Shown piece after piece: positions 42,651 through 49,852 of a DNA stretch of 64,000 nucleotides. The notes beneath the pieces were generated by a model. It saw only the letters and a list, made by a program, of their open reading frames with translations, did not search any database and was not told the DNA's origin. Within the stretch, counting starts at the first letter, position 1; each line of letters opens with the position of its first letter. The position numbers and the translations under genes were made by a program. The stretch is from Bacteroidales bacterium (GTDB lineage: Bacteria; Bacteroidota; Bacteroidia; Bacteroidales; UBA932), in NCBI GenBank assembly GCA_017549145.1, contig JAFYVM010000053.1, positions 1-64,000 of the forward strand. Reading direction: 5' to 3'.

Positions 42651-43865
42651 ATGAAACAGGATTTGATGAAGATGATGCAGGGAGTGACAATCTGTTTCAC
42701 AATGGCATCGTGCTCTCTTACAGAGCTGGGCACAACACAGAAGGACGATAACAATGGTGTATGGACAGGCCCATCCATATCTCTGCCATCATCGTCGAAA
42801 CGTATAACTTATGTGTCGGCATTTGATTATCCTCAGAATTATGATTGGAAGGCGGACCCGGACAGAGGCGCTGTGAAATGTTCTCTTGTTGTATTCCGTG
42901 AGGGTGTGCCAATGCTCAAAGTGCCCGTTGGAAATGAGTATATGGTAGGCCCGGATCCGGATATGCATCGCTTGATAGGTGGCCATCTTTATACGGATTA
43001 CTCTACAGATGAGATGACCATAATCAAGAAAGATGGTAAGTTCCTTGTTGAGTATCCTCGCGCAGAGATGATCTGTGATTTTCAGGTGGTTAATGAGGAT
43101 GTGCACACTCTTGGACATTCGCGTTCAGGCAAGGGCTTTTCTTATCGAATCAATGGTAAAGCCGTGCTGGAGCGCGACTCAGGATATACCTTCGAACGTA
43201 TTTCAATAGAAGATACCATGGCTTGCATCGCCTTTTCTGAGAAAATCATTTCTTCCACAGGTACGATAGAAAGATATTATGTTCTGAGCAATGGAAAGGT
43301 CTCTCAGGTGGCCTTAAGAGATGATATAAAGAAGGTCTGGGACGTGGCAACTTATGGCGGGGAGGTGGTTTATCTTGCATCACTGACAGGAGTTTCAGCT
43401 CCTGTTCTGGTCTCCAAAAACGGAATGATAGCTCTATCAATGCCATCGTCGCTTACTCTCATCTCATGCAGGATGAATGTATTGCTGGATGGTATATTCG
43501 TCGAGGGAGTCTTGACAGATGGGAACCAGGTTCAAAGTGTGCTATGGAATGCGGATTCCAGATATACACTCTTTCAAAAGGGACTCACCTTTTCGGCGAT
43601 GTGCAAAGGAGATGATGTTGTTAATTGTACACTAAACCCTGCATCCGGAGCGGGTGCAGGGCTTATATATCGCGGCGGAGAAACATTTGCAATGCCACTT
43701 GGTTACGCGTGTATGAGCCGTAGCGCTATGGATTTCTCCTCTGGTATGTTGTCTGTGGGACTTTCGTCTATGATTGGCGGAAAGCCTATCTTGTGGGTGG
43801 ATGGTCAGACTAAGGAACTGGATGTAAACGGTTACATATCTTCCATATCGTCTGAGCAACAGTAG
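42651..43865 (+). CDS. Unrecognised lipoprotein, possibly a beta-propeller
   Basis: I do not recognise a family for this 404-residue protein. The N-terminus MKQDLMKMMQGVTICFTMASC looks like a lipoprotein signal with Cys21. The rest is rich in alternating hydrophobic strands with regular turns (GKFLVEYPRAEMICDFQV; HTLGHSRSGKGFSYRING; GGEVVYLASLTGVSAPVLVS; GGKPILWVDGQTKELDVNGY), as in six- or seven-bladed propellers. No catalytic motif is evident. It stands alone after the ispE terminator and converges with tsaE, the two stops being two bases apart. Confidence 0.6.
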   Translation: MKQDLMKMMQGVTICFTMASCSLTELGTTQKDDNNGVWTGPSISLPSSSKRITYVSAFDYPQNYDWKADPDRGAVKCSLVVFREGVPMLKVPVGNEYMVGPDPDMHRLIGGHLYTDYSTDEMTIIKKDGKFLVEYPRAEMICDFQVVNEDVHTLGHSRSGKGFSYRINGKAVLERDSGYTFERISIEDTMACIAFSEKIISSTGTIERYYVLSNGKVSQVALRDDIKKVWDVATYGGEVVYLASLTGVSAPVLVSKNGMIALSMPSSLTLISCRMNVLLDGIFVEGVLTDGNQVQSVLWNADSRYTLFQKGLTFSAMCKGDDVVNCTLNPASGAGAGLIYRGGETFAMPLGYACMSRSAMDFSSGMLSVGLSSMIGGKPILWVDGQTKELDVNGYISSISSEQQ

Positions 43866-43867
43866 TT

Positions 43868-44296
43868 TTACTCCTCCCAGAAAATCGTCCTGGACTGGTC
43901 TGGATTGACACGGATCTGAACTTTGAGAGTCTCTTCCGGAAGCAGTTCCTCAATGTTTTCCGGCCATTCCATAATGCATAGACAGCCACTGTCGAGATAG
44001 TCGTATAGACCAATCTCAATGGCCTCCTGCAGCTTGTTGATTCTATAGAAATCAAAGTGGTACATCGGGTCTCCGTCAGCGCGCATATACTCATTTACGA
44101 TGGCAAATGTCGGAGATCCTACCGGATCAGTCACTCCCAGCACTCTGCAGATTGCAGTAGTGAAGGTCGTCTTGCCAGACCCCATAGGTGCAAACAAAGC
44201 TACAAGAGTATTGTCTCCGATCTTTTCAAGGAACTCCTTCGCTGCTCTGTCAAGATCCGCTATGTCTTTAATATGTATTTCCTGTGTCATGTGCAT
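43868..44296 (-). CDS. tsaE: tRNA threonylcarbamoyladenosine biosynthesis ATPase
   Basis: TsaE is the small ATPase that supports TsaB/TsaD in making the universal t6A37 modification of ANN-decoding tRNAs. The 142-residue product carries a P-loop APMGSGKTT (residues 36-44), the switch-like SPTF (61-64) followed by AIVNEY, HFDFYRI and the conserved EWPENI. It is on the minus strand and converges with the preceding lipoprotein gene. A second ATG (44290) lies two codons in. The promoter element is at 44314-44321. Confidence 0.95.
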   Translation of the reverse strand: MHMTQEIHIKDIADLDRAAKEFLEKIGDNTLVALFAPMGSGKTTFTTAICRVLGVTDPVGSPTFAIVNEYMRADGDPMYHFDFYRINKLQEAIEIGLYDYLDSGCLCIMEWPENIEELLPEETLKVQIRVNPDQSRTIFWEE

Positions 44297-44313
44297 AACT
44301 CAATTTAACTCCG

Positions 44314-44321
44314 CAAAGATA
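44314..44321 (-). promoter_or_regulatory. Promoter -7 element of tsaE
   Basis: On the minus strand this reads TATCTTTG, a perfect TAnnTTTG element, 17 bases before the tsaE ATG. A T-rich stretch (TTTTTAC on the minus strand, around 44345) is at the -33 distance but lacks an exact TTTG. Confidence 0.6.
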
Positions 44322-44437
44322 CGCATTATTGGTTAGATATGTAAAAACGAAATATGTATTAGCCTGTGTGAATGAGTGTAAATTGTCAAAAAGTCGTAAA
44401 AAACGAAGAAAAGATAATGGGTATTTGAAATTATTTG

Positions 44438-44445
44438 TATTTTTG
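44438..44445 (+). promoter_or_regulatory. Possible promoter -7 element of the AraC-type gene
   Basis: TATTTTTG matches TAnnTTTG and ends 14 bases before the ATG at 44460. No TTTG lies at the expected -33 distance (around 44413), so this is a weak call. It would leave a leader of fewer than 10 bases. Confidence 0.4.
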
Positions 44446-44459
44446 TCGAAAACCCTACT

Positions 44460-45374
44460 ATGGAAAATCCTATTTTGCATAATATTTCACTCGCTGAGTT
44501 TAGTAGTTTCTTTCCCGAGAGCAATCTTATTGGCTTGGGAGATGACTTCTATATCTTGAACGCGAAACTCACAAAGAAACATAACCCGTTGTTGCATCCC
44601 TGCCGTTTTGACGGCTATATGATCATATACTGTGAGTCGGGAAGCATGAACCTTACTGTCAACCTCAAAGATGTAGAGCTCAGAAAGAATATGATGTTCG
44701 TCAACGTTCCTGGCAACATTATAAAGGTGACAGAACTTGTTGATCAACCACAGGAGGACATGCAGTACGTGGTGATTGCAATGACCAAGGAGTTTGTCTC
44801 AAACCTGATGAGTGGAGATAATATGGTCTTTGCAAGTACATTGTCGTTGATTGACAATCCGGTAATGGCTGTTAACGAGGAGTATGCTACTCACCTTAAC
44901 TATTGCAACGAGCAGATTATAAAGATTATTCAGTCGAATGTAAGCTTCAAGAAGGAAATAGTGGGCACCATTATGTCAGGTGTGCTGTATCTCATTGCTG
45001 GTCTTTGGTCAGATACACTCAAGTCAATGCCACAGGAAGCGCCCACCAACTCAGGCCGCTCCAGAATGATCTTTGATAATTTTGTGAAATTGGTGGAAGA
45101 GTATCACACCATGCACAGAAACGTGGGATTCTATGCAGAGAAGCTGAATCTCACTCCGAAATATCTTTCGAAGCTTGTAAAAACATCTTCAGGACGCTCG
45201 GCACCAGAGTGGATTGACGCATACGTCATACTCGAAGCAAAGAACTTGCTCAAGCACTCGAATATTGCAATCAAGGAGATAGTTTATAAACTCAATTTTC
45301 CGAATCAGTCAGTGTTCTATAAATTCTTCAAGATGCGCACTGGCATGACTCCAAGTGAGTATCGCAACTCTTAA
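44460..45374 (+). CDS. AraC-family transcriptional regulator
   Basis: A 304-residue cytoplasmic regulator. Residues of about 35-120 resemble an AraC-type cupin sensor (HPCRFDGYMIIYCESGSMNL; RKNMMFVNVPGNIIKV). Residues of about 205-304 are two helix-turn-helix motifs: VGFYAEKLNLTPKYLSKLVK followed by IAIKEIVYKLNFPNQSVFYK and the family end KMRTGMTPSEYRNS. It is divergent from tsaE and converges with the outer-membrane barrel gene with a four-base overlap. Nearby candidate targets are the sugar transporter/ROK pair and the barrel gene. The SusCD loci are too distant to assume control. Confidence 0.9.
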   Translation: MENPILHNISLAEFSSFFPESNLIGLGDDFYILNAKLTKKHNPLLHPCRFDGYMIIYCESGSMNLTVNLKDVELRKNMMFVNVPGNIIKVTELVDQPQEDMQYVVIAMTKEFVSNLMSGDNMVFASTLSLIDNPVMAVNEEYATHLNYCNEQIIKIIQSNVSFKKEIVGTIMSGVLYLIAGLWSDTLKSMPQEAPTNSGRSRMIFDNFVKLVEEYHTMHRNVGFYAEKLNLTPKYLSKLVKTSSGRSAPEWIDAYVILEAKNLLKHSNIAIKEIVYKLNFPNQSVFYKFFKMRTGMTPSEYRNS

Positions 45375-46006
45375 CGAGAGAACAGGATTCCGAAATAAAT
45401 ACGAGGTCCCAAAGGACGATTCAGACCCTCATTATTGACGGCTACCATCCAGTCAGTTCTGAGGGTCAGTCTTATGATGCCCCCGACTGCATAGCTCACG
45501 CCGACGTATGGATCCACATAACCGAACGGCTGTTTTCTATAGACGATATCATCTTTCACCCAGTCGGATTTATTTCCGTCAAGCATGTAGAGTGAGGTCT
45601 CCATTCCACCTCCAACGCCAACTCCGACGTACGGATAGAATCGGTCACATTTCCAGAACCAGTCTGCGATTGCACCTGCCCAGAATATCTTGTTGAAGCT
45701 GCCCTTAAGGACATCTTTTTTCAATCCGACACTTGAGAAATATCCCTCAAATCCTGTTCTGAAGTGCTTGGTAAATTGGAGTTTAGCCACTCCACCCATT
45801 CCGAATGTTGCGCCTTTAGGATTTACTCCGATTGGATTGTCCGCCCCGAACTGGTAACCGCTGTGCAACATCATTCCTCCGCAGAAACCTTTCATTACTT
45901 TGTTCTCCTTCGTTGCCCCCTCTACTTCCTCCGCGTAAGCCATCCCACAAAGCAGCATCACAGCAAGTGTAACAATATATCGTATATACCTGTAAAAATT
46001 CATCAT
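45371..46006 (-). CDS. Small outer-membrane beta-barrel protein
   Basis: A 211-residue protein with a signal peptide (MMNFYRYIRYIVTLAVMLLC then GMAYA/EE). The mature part alternates Gly/aromatic strands typical of an eight-stranded porin-like barrel (HSGYQFGADNPIGV; FGMGGVAKLQFTKHFRTGFE; YPYVGVGVGGGME; VDPYVGVSYAVGGIIRLTLR) and ends IYFGILFSR with a near-terminal aromatic. The specific function is unknown. Its last four bases overlap the end of the AraC-type gene, and it is divergent from the sugar transporter. Confidence 0.75.
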   Translation of the reverse strand: MMNFYRYIRYIVTLAVMLLCGMAYAEEVEGATKENKVMKGFCGGMMLHSGYQFGADNPIGVNPKGATFGMGGVAKLQFTKHFRTGFEGYFSSVGLKKDVLKGSFNKIFWAGAIADWFWKCDRFYPYVGVGVGGGMETSLYMLDGNKSDWVKDDIVYRKQPFGYVDPYVGVSYAVGGIIRLTLRTDWMVAVNNEGLNRPLGPRIYFGILFSR

Positions 46007-46023
46007 CCATTAAGTTAGGGTGG

Positions 46024-46031
46024 CGAAGATA
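46024..46031 (-). promoter_or_regulatory. Possible promoter -7 element of the barrel gene
   Basis: On the minus strand this reads TATCTTCG, one mismatch from TAnnTTTG, 17 bases before the barrel-gene ATG at 46006. On the plus strand the same 93-bp divergent region has TAACTTGG (46045-46052), also one mismatch, for the sugar transporter. Neither has a clear -33 element. Confidence 0.3.
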
Positions 46032-46099
46032 TGGAAATTTTTTGTAACTTGGGCGCGGTTTTAACGAATCTATAATTATTAACATAAAAACACAAAACA

Positions 46100-47341
46100 A
46101 TGAACAACAAAAAAGGTAATGTCTTCGCGATTGGAATCTGCTTTTTCCTCTTTGCAATGATTTCATTCGTAACAGGACTTCAGAACCCTATGGGTATCAT
46201 CGCTAAGGCTCAGTTCGGAGCTACAAATGCAATGTCACAGCTTGGTAATCTTGCAAACTTCATTGCATATGCATTTATGGGCCTTCCTGCAGGTTTCTTG
46301 CTTAAGGGTAAGGGCTATAAGTTCACAGCCCTCGCTGCTGTATCAGTAGGATTTGTAGGTGTTGGTATCTCATATCTTTCTGGCGTTTTCGAAAGCTTCC
46401 CTGTATATCTTCTTGGAGCATTCGTTTCAGGTTTCTCAATGTGTATGCTTAACACAGTTGTAAACCCTATGCTTAACAACCTCGGTGGTGGTGGAAACAA
46501 GGGTAACCAGCTTATCCAGCTTGGTGGCTCACTCAACTCACTCGCTGCTACTATCGTTCCAGTTCTTGCTGGTTACCTTATCGGTGAGGTTACAGAGCAG
46601 ACTCAGGTTGCTGACGTGAACCTTGCCCTCTTCATCGCAATGGCAATCTTCGCACTTGCATTTGTAATCATCCTTCTTTCTGAGATCCCAGAGCCAGAGC
46701 TTGGCGTTGCTACTGAGCAGAAGGAGAGCACAATGGACAGCATCAAGGGTGCGCTTTCTTACAAGAACTTCGTATTCGGTGCAATCGCAATCTTCCTTTA
46801 TGTAGGTATTGAGGTAGGTATTCCTAACGTTGCTAACCTTTACATGACTGACGTTGATGGTCTTAACATCGCAACAGCAGTTGCTGGTTCACTCGTTGGT
46901 GCTTACTGGTTCCTCATGCTCGTTGGCCGTCTCGTAGGTGGTCTCGTAGGTGGTAAGGTGTCAAGTAAGACTATGATGACTGTAGTCAGCTCTGCAGCTA
47001 TCCTCTTCCTCCTCCTTGGTATGTTCCTTCCTGCAAGCATCAAAGTAAACGTTCTTGATGCACAGGTTCCTGTTGCAATCATGTTCTTTGTACTTTGCGG
47101 TCTTTGCACATCAGTTATGTGGGGTGCAGTATTCAACCTCGCAGTTGAGGGCCTCGGAAAATACACTTCAATCGCATCTGGTCTCTTCATGGTGATGGTT
47201 TGCGGTGGTGGAGTTCTTCCATTCGTACAGGGTGCAGTTGCTGACGTTGTAGGTTACATCCAGAGCTACTGGGTACTCGTTGCAGCTCTCGTTTACATGT
47301 TGTGGTTTGCACTTGTAGGTTCAAAGCCTAGAAAAGCATAA
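46100..47341 (+). CDS. FucP/GluP-type MFS sugar transporter
   Basis: A 413-residue inner-membrane transporter with 12 predicted helices, related to the fucose/glucose-galactose permease branch of the MFS. The N-terminal region contains FAMISFVTGLQNPMGIIAK, the region equivalent to the conserved GF..G.. N.. segment of that branch, and NTVVNPMLNNLGGGGNKGNQLIQLGGSLNS, which resembles the conserved N-rich helix 4-5 region. It likely imports a hexose by proton symport. It is followed after 30 bp by a ROK kinase, which fits uptake and phosphorylation of the same sugar. Confidence 0.85.
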   Translation: MNNKKGNVFAIGICFFLFAMISFVTGLQNPMGIIAKAQFGATNAMSQLGNLANFIAYAFMGLPAGFLLKGKGYKFTALAAVSVGFVGVGISYLSGVFESFPVYLLGAFVSGFSMCMLNTVVNPMLNNLGGGGNKGNQLIQLGGSLNSLAATIVPVLAGYLIGEVTEQTQVADVNLALFIAMAIFALAFVIILLSEIPEPELGVATEQKESTMDSIKGALSYKNFVFGAIAIFLYVGIEVGIPNVANLYMTDVDGLNIATAVAGSLVGAYWFLMLVGRLVGGLVGGKVSSKTMMTVVSSAAILFLLLGMFLPASIKVNVLDAQVPVAIMFFVLCGLCTSVMWGAVFNLAVEGLGKYTSIASGLFMVMVCGGGVLPFVQGAVADVVGYIQSYWVLVAALVYMLWFALVGSKPRKA

Positions 47342-47371
47342 TTTCTCATTGACTAAATAACTAATAACAAT

Positions 47372-48328
47372 ATGAATTCAACATTCGTAGTCGGTATCGA
47401 CGTAGGAGGTCAGACTTCCAAGATCGGTGTAGTAGACGCAAGAGGTACAGTTCTCGCGCAGACAGTTATCCGTACAGACACTTATGACACAGTAGATCCT
47501 TATATCGCTGAGCTTGCAGGTGCTGTCAAGAAGGTTATCGCTGAGGCTGGTGTAGAAGGAAAGGTAAGAGGTATCGGTGTAGGAGCTCCTAACGGAAACT
47601 ATTACACAGGTACAATCGAGAACGCTCCTAACCTCGTATGGGGTCGCCAGAGAGTAGAGTTCGCAAAGCTTCTTTCTGAGGCTATGGGCGGTCTTCCAGT
47701 TGCTCTTACAAACGATGCTAACGCTGCTGCTGTAGGTGAAATGACTTACGGTGCTGCTCGTGGAATGAAGAACTTCATCATGATTACCCTTGGAACAGGT
47801 GTTGGTTCGGGTATCGTTGTAAACGGTGAGGTTGTTTACGGACACGACGGTTTCGCAGGTGAGCTTGGACATACAATCGCAGTTCGCGGAAACGGCCGTA
47901 CTTGCGGTTGCGGTAGATCAGGTTGTCTTGAGGCATACTGCTCAGCAATGGGAGTTGCTCGTACAGCTCGTGAGTGGCTTGAGCTTTCTGATGAGCCTTC
48001 ACTCCTCAGAGGTCTTGACACAATCGCATCTAAGGATGTATACGATGCTGCTAAGGAAGGCGACAAGCTTGCTCTTAAAGTGTTCGAGTACACAGGAAAG
48101 ATTCTTGGTCGCTCACTCGCAGACTTCATCGCATTCAGCGCACCTGAGGCGATCGTCCTCTTCGGTGGTCTTGCACGCGCTAAGGAATTCCTTACTGAGC
48201 CTATCCTTGAGTCTATGAACGCAAACGTTCTTAGCCTCTGGAGAAACAAGGTAGAACTAGTTTATTCACAGCTCAAAGAGTCTGATGCTGCAATTCTTGG
48301 TGCATCTGCTCTTGCTTGGGAGCTTTAA
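47372..48328 (+). CDS. ROK-family sugar kinase (glucokinase-like)
   Basis: ROK kinases phosphorylate hexoses in the cytoplasm. The 318-residue product has the ATP-binding N-terminus FVVGIDVGGQTSKIGVVD (the usual DxGGTK is DVGGQTSK here), substrate-binding NDANAAAVGEMTYGAARG, GTGVGSGIVVNGEVVYG, ELGHT and the zinc motif CGCGRSGCLE (about residues 177-186). No helix-turn-helix is fused at the N-terminus, so it is a kinase rather than a ROK repressor. The pairing with the sugar transporter suggests glucokinase, though other hexoses are possible. Confidence 0.9.
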   Translation: MNSTFVVGIDVGGQTSKIGVVDARGTVLAQTVIRTDTYDTVDPYIAELAGAVKKVIAEAGVEGKVRGIGVGAPNGNYYTGTIENAPNLVWGRQRVEFAKLLSEAMGGLPVALTNDANAAAVGEMTYGAARGMKNFIMITLGTGVGSGIVVNGEVVYGHDGFAGELGHTIAVRGNGRTCGCGRSGCLEAYCSAMGVARTAREWLELSDEPSLLRGLDTIASKDVYDAAKEGDKLALKVFEYTGKILGRSLADFIAFSAPEAIVLFGGLARAKEFLTEPILESMNANVLSLWRNKVELVYSQLKESDAAILGASALAWEL

Positions 48329-48402
48329 AGTGCAGTTTGGCACACCCTTTGCTAATACACTAGACAGGTTAGTTTAGTTGTTAATAATAGGGTTATAAAA
48401 TT

Positions 48403-48436
48403 AAAGGTGTTGGTCGTGAGATCGACACCTTTTCTT
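48403..48436 (+). terminator. Rho-independent terminator of the sugar transporter-kinase unit
   Basis: GGTGTTGG (48406-48413) pairs with TCGACACC (48422-48429), including two G-U pairs, flanked by AAA before and TTTTCTT after the stem. It lies about 75 bases after the kinase stop. Confidence 0.75.
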
Positions 48437-48457
48437 ATATTATTGTCAAATAATCAC

Positions 48458-48465
48458 TATCTTAG
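48458..48465 (+). promoter_or_regulatory. Possible promoter -7 element of the SGNH gene
   Basis: TATCTTAG is one mismatch from TAnnTTTG and ends 15 bases before the ATG at 48481. No clear TTTG is found at -33. It follows the terminator of the kinase gene, so some promoter is expected here. Confidence 0.4.
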
Positions 48466-48480
48466 CAAAAAATAAACAAG

Positions 48481-49569
48481 ATGAAAAAGATACTATCAGT
48501 TATCCTCTTTGCAGCTTTATGCCTAGGCGCATCGGCTCAGGAGATCACTTGGCACAATGCTGAGGACCTCACTATCCTTGGTAAGGCACTTCCTACAGCC
48601 AAGACCTACACACGTATAGACACAACAGTCTATAAGTTTGATAACAAGACAGTAGACCACTATGCAAACTTCTCAACTGGAGTAGCAGTGGTTTTTGAAA
48701 CAGACAGCCATGTAATCAAGGCCAGATGGACAACAAGCAGTGCAGCTTATGGAGCGAATATGAATCCGATTCTTCAGAAAGGACTTGACCTATATATAAT
48801 GAAGGACGGCAAGTGGATTTTCGCAGGTGTGGGTAGACCTTATACCAAGAAAACTCCGTACAACAAGCATGAGGGCACAATTGTAAGCAACATGGCTGAT
48901 GGAACAAAACAGTGTCTGCTATATCTTCCACTTTTTGACAGAGTAGATGAACTTGAAATCGGTATTGATGAAGGTGCTTCAATCAAGGCAATTGAGAACC
49001 CATTCCATCATAATATCATCGTTCATGGATCAAGTGTTACTCACGGTGCATCGGCAAGCCGTCCGGGAATGAGCTATGCTGCACGATTTGGCCGTAATAC
49101 AGGCTTGTATTGTGTCAATCTCGGATTCAGCGGCCAATGTAAGCTTCAGAAAGAGTATGCACGTTATCTTGCAGACTTGAAGGATGTGGACGCATTCATC
49201 TTTGATACATTCTCTAATCCGAAGGCAGCCGAGATTTATGAAAGATATAATGAGTTTGTAGATATTGTACGCGCAGCTCACCCTGGTGTTCCAATGATTT
49301 TCCTTCAGACAGAACGTAGAGAATCAAGAAACTTCAATACTGCTGTAGAAAAATCTGAGACCGAGAAACAGAAGGCTGCTGAAGAAATGGTGAAGGCGAG
49401 AATGAAGACCGATAAGGATATCTACTTCATCTCATCAGAAGACTTCCTTGGAAAAGACCATAATGCGACAGTCGATGGTTCTCATCCTTCAGACCTGGGA
49501 TTTACATACATGCTTCAGAGCATTACTCCGAAGATTCAGAAGATACTAAAAAAATACGGCATCAAGTGA
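48481..49569 (+). CDS. Secreted SGNH/GDSL-type esterase with an N-terminal beta-sandwich
   Basis: A 362-residue secreted protein with a signal peptide ending GASA/QE near residue 19. Residues of about 20-175 form a beta-sandwich ([40 protein letters not shown]) of the type that precedes SGNH hydrolases in Bacteroidota. Residues of about 178-362 are the SGNH domain: [15 protein letters not shown] with nucleophile Ser in GSS (about 183-189), [30 protein letters not shown] and [10 protein letters not shown] (about 332-341) with the catalytic Asp and His. It is probably a carbohydrate esterase. The terminator hairpin overlaps its last codons. Confidence 0.82.
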   Translation: MKKILSVILFAALCLGASAQEITWHNAEDLTILGKALPTAKTYTRIDTTVYKFDNKTVDHYANFSTGVAVVFETDSHVIKARWTTSSAAYGANMNPILQKGLDLYIMKDGKWIFAGVGRPYTKKTPYNKHEGTIVSNMADGTKQCLLYLPLFDRVDELEIGIDEGASIKAIENPFHHNIIVHGSSVTHGASASRPGMSYAARFGRNTGLYCVNLGFSGQCKLQKEYARYLADLKDVDAFIFDTFSNPKAAEIYERYNEFVDIVRAAHPGVPMIFLQTERRESRNFNTAVEKSETEKQKAAEEMVKARMKTDKDIYFISSEDFLGKDHNATVDGSHPSDLGFTYMLQSITPKIQKILKKYGIK

Positions 49570-49583
49570 TGCCATATTTTTTT
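49552..49583 (+). terminator. Rho-independent terminator overlapping the end of the SGNH gene
   Basis: GGCATC (49558-49563) pairs with GATGCC (49568-49573) across a four-base loop. Flanking A residues (49549-49556) and T residues (49576-49583) continue the stem past one mismatch. The stop codon at 49567-49569 lies in the loop and right arm. The poly-A before and poly-T after could terminate in either direction. Confidence 0.8.
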
Positions 49584-49766
49584 GTTTACTACCACAACGC
49601 ATCCCTTCTTATTTCTCTGGATGAGGTTGAAGATTGCCATATCCTGAGATTCGATACCAGTCTGAGCCTCAAGCCGCGCTCTGTGGACCTTGACGGCTTC
49701 GAGATGGCAGGAGAGGATGGCGTGTTCTATCCGGCATTCCTGTGCCTCCATTCAATTTTACGATAA
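49566..49766 (+). pseudogene. Remnant of a sialate O-acetylesterase-like gene (C-terminal end)
   Basis: The plus-strand frame ending with TAA at 49764-49766 reads ...[20 protein letters not shown] and then [18 protein letters not shown]. The [14 protein letters not shown] segment resembles the C-terminal strand pair of sialate O-acetylesterase family proteins, where a similar 'GFelAG.D..fyPA' pattern is typical. No catalytic domain precedes it. The frame is bounded upstream by the terminator of the SGNH gene. I read it as the leftover 3' end of a deleted esterase gene. A small functional ORF is less likely because it has no signal peptide and its N-terminus would be read from the terminator. 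Confidence 0.55.
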
Positions 49767-49852
49767 AATAGTACAAATTTGATTAGGTGTGCAGGCTACT
49801 TTAGTCGTTCAATATAAATAAGGCCTGAACTTTTCAACCATTAATAACGTAA

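Noticed and set aside
49536..49751. 71-codon minus-strand ORF in the gap before locus C
   Set aside because: It overlaps the terminator and the end of the SGNH gene and resembles nothing known. The plus-strand frame in the same place has esterase-like sequence instead.
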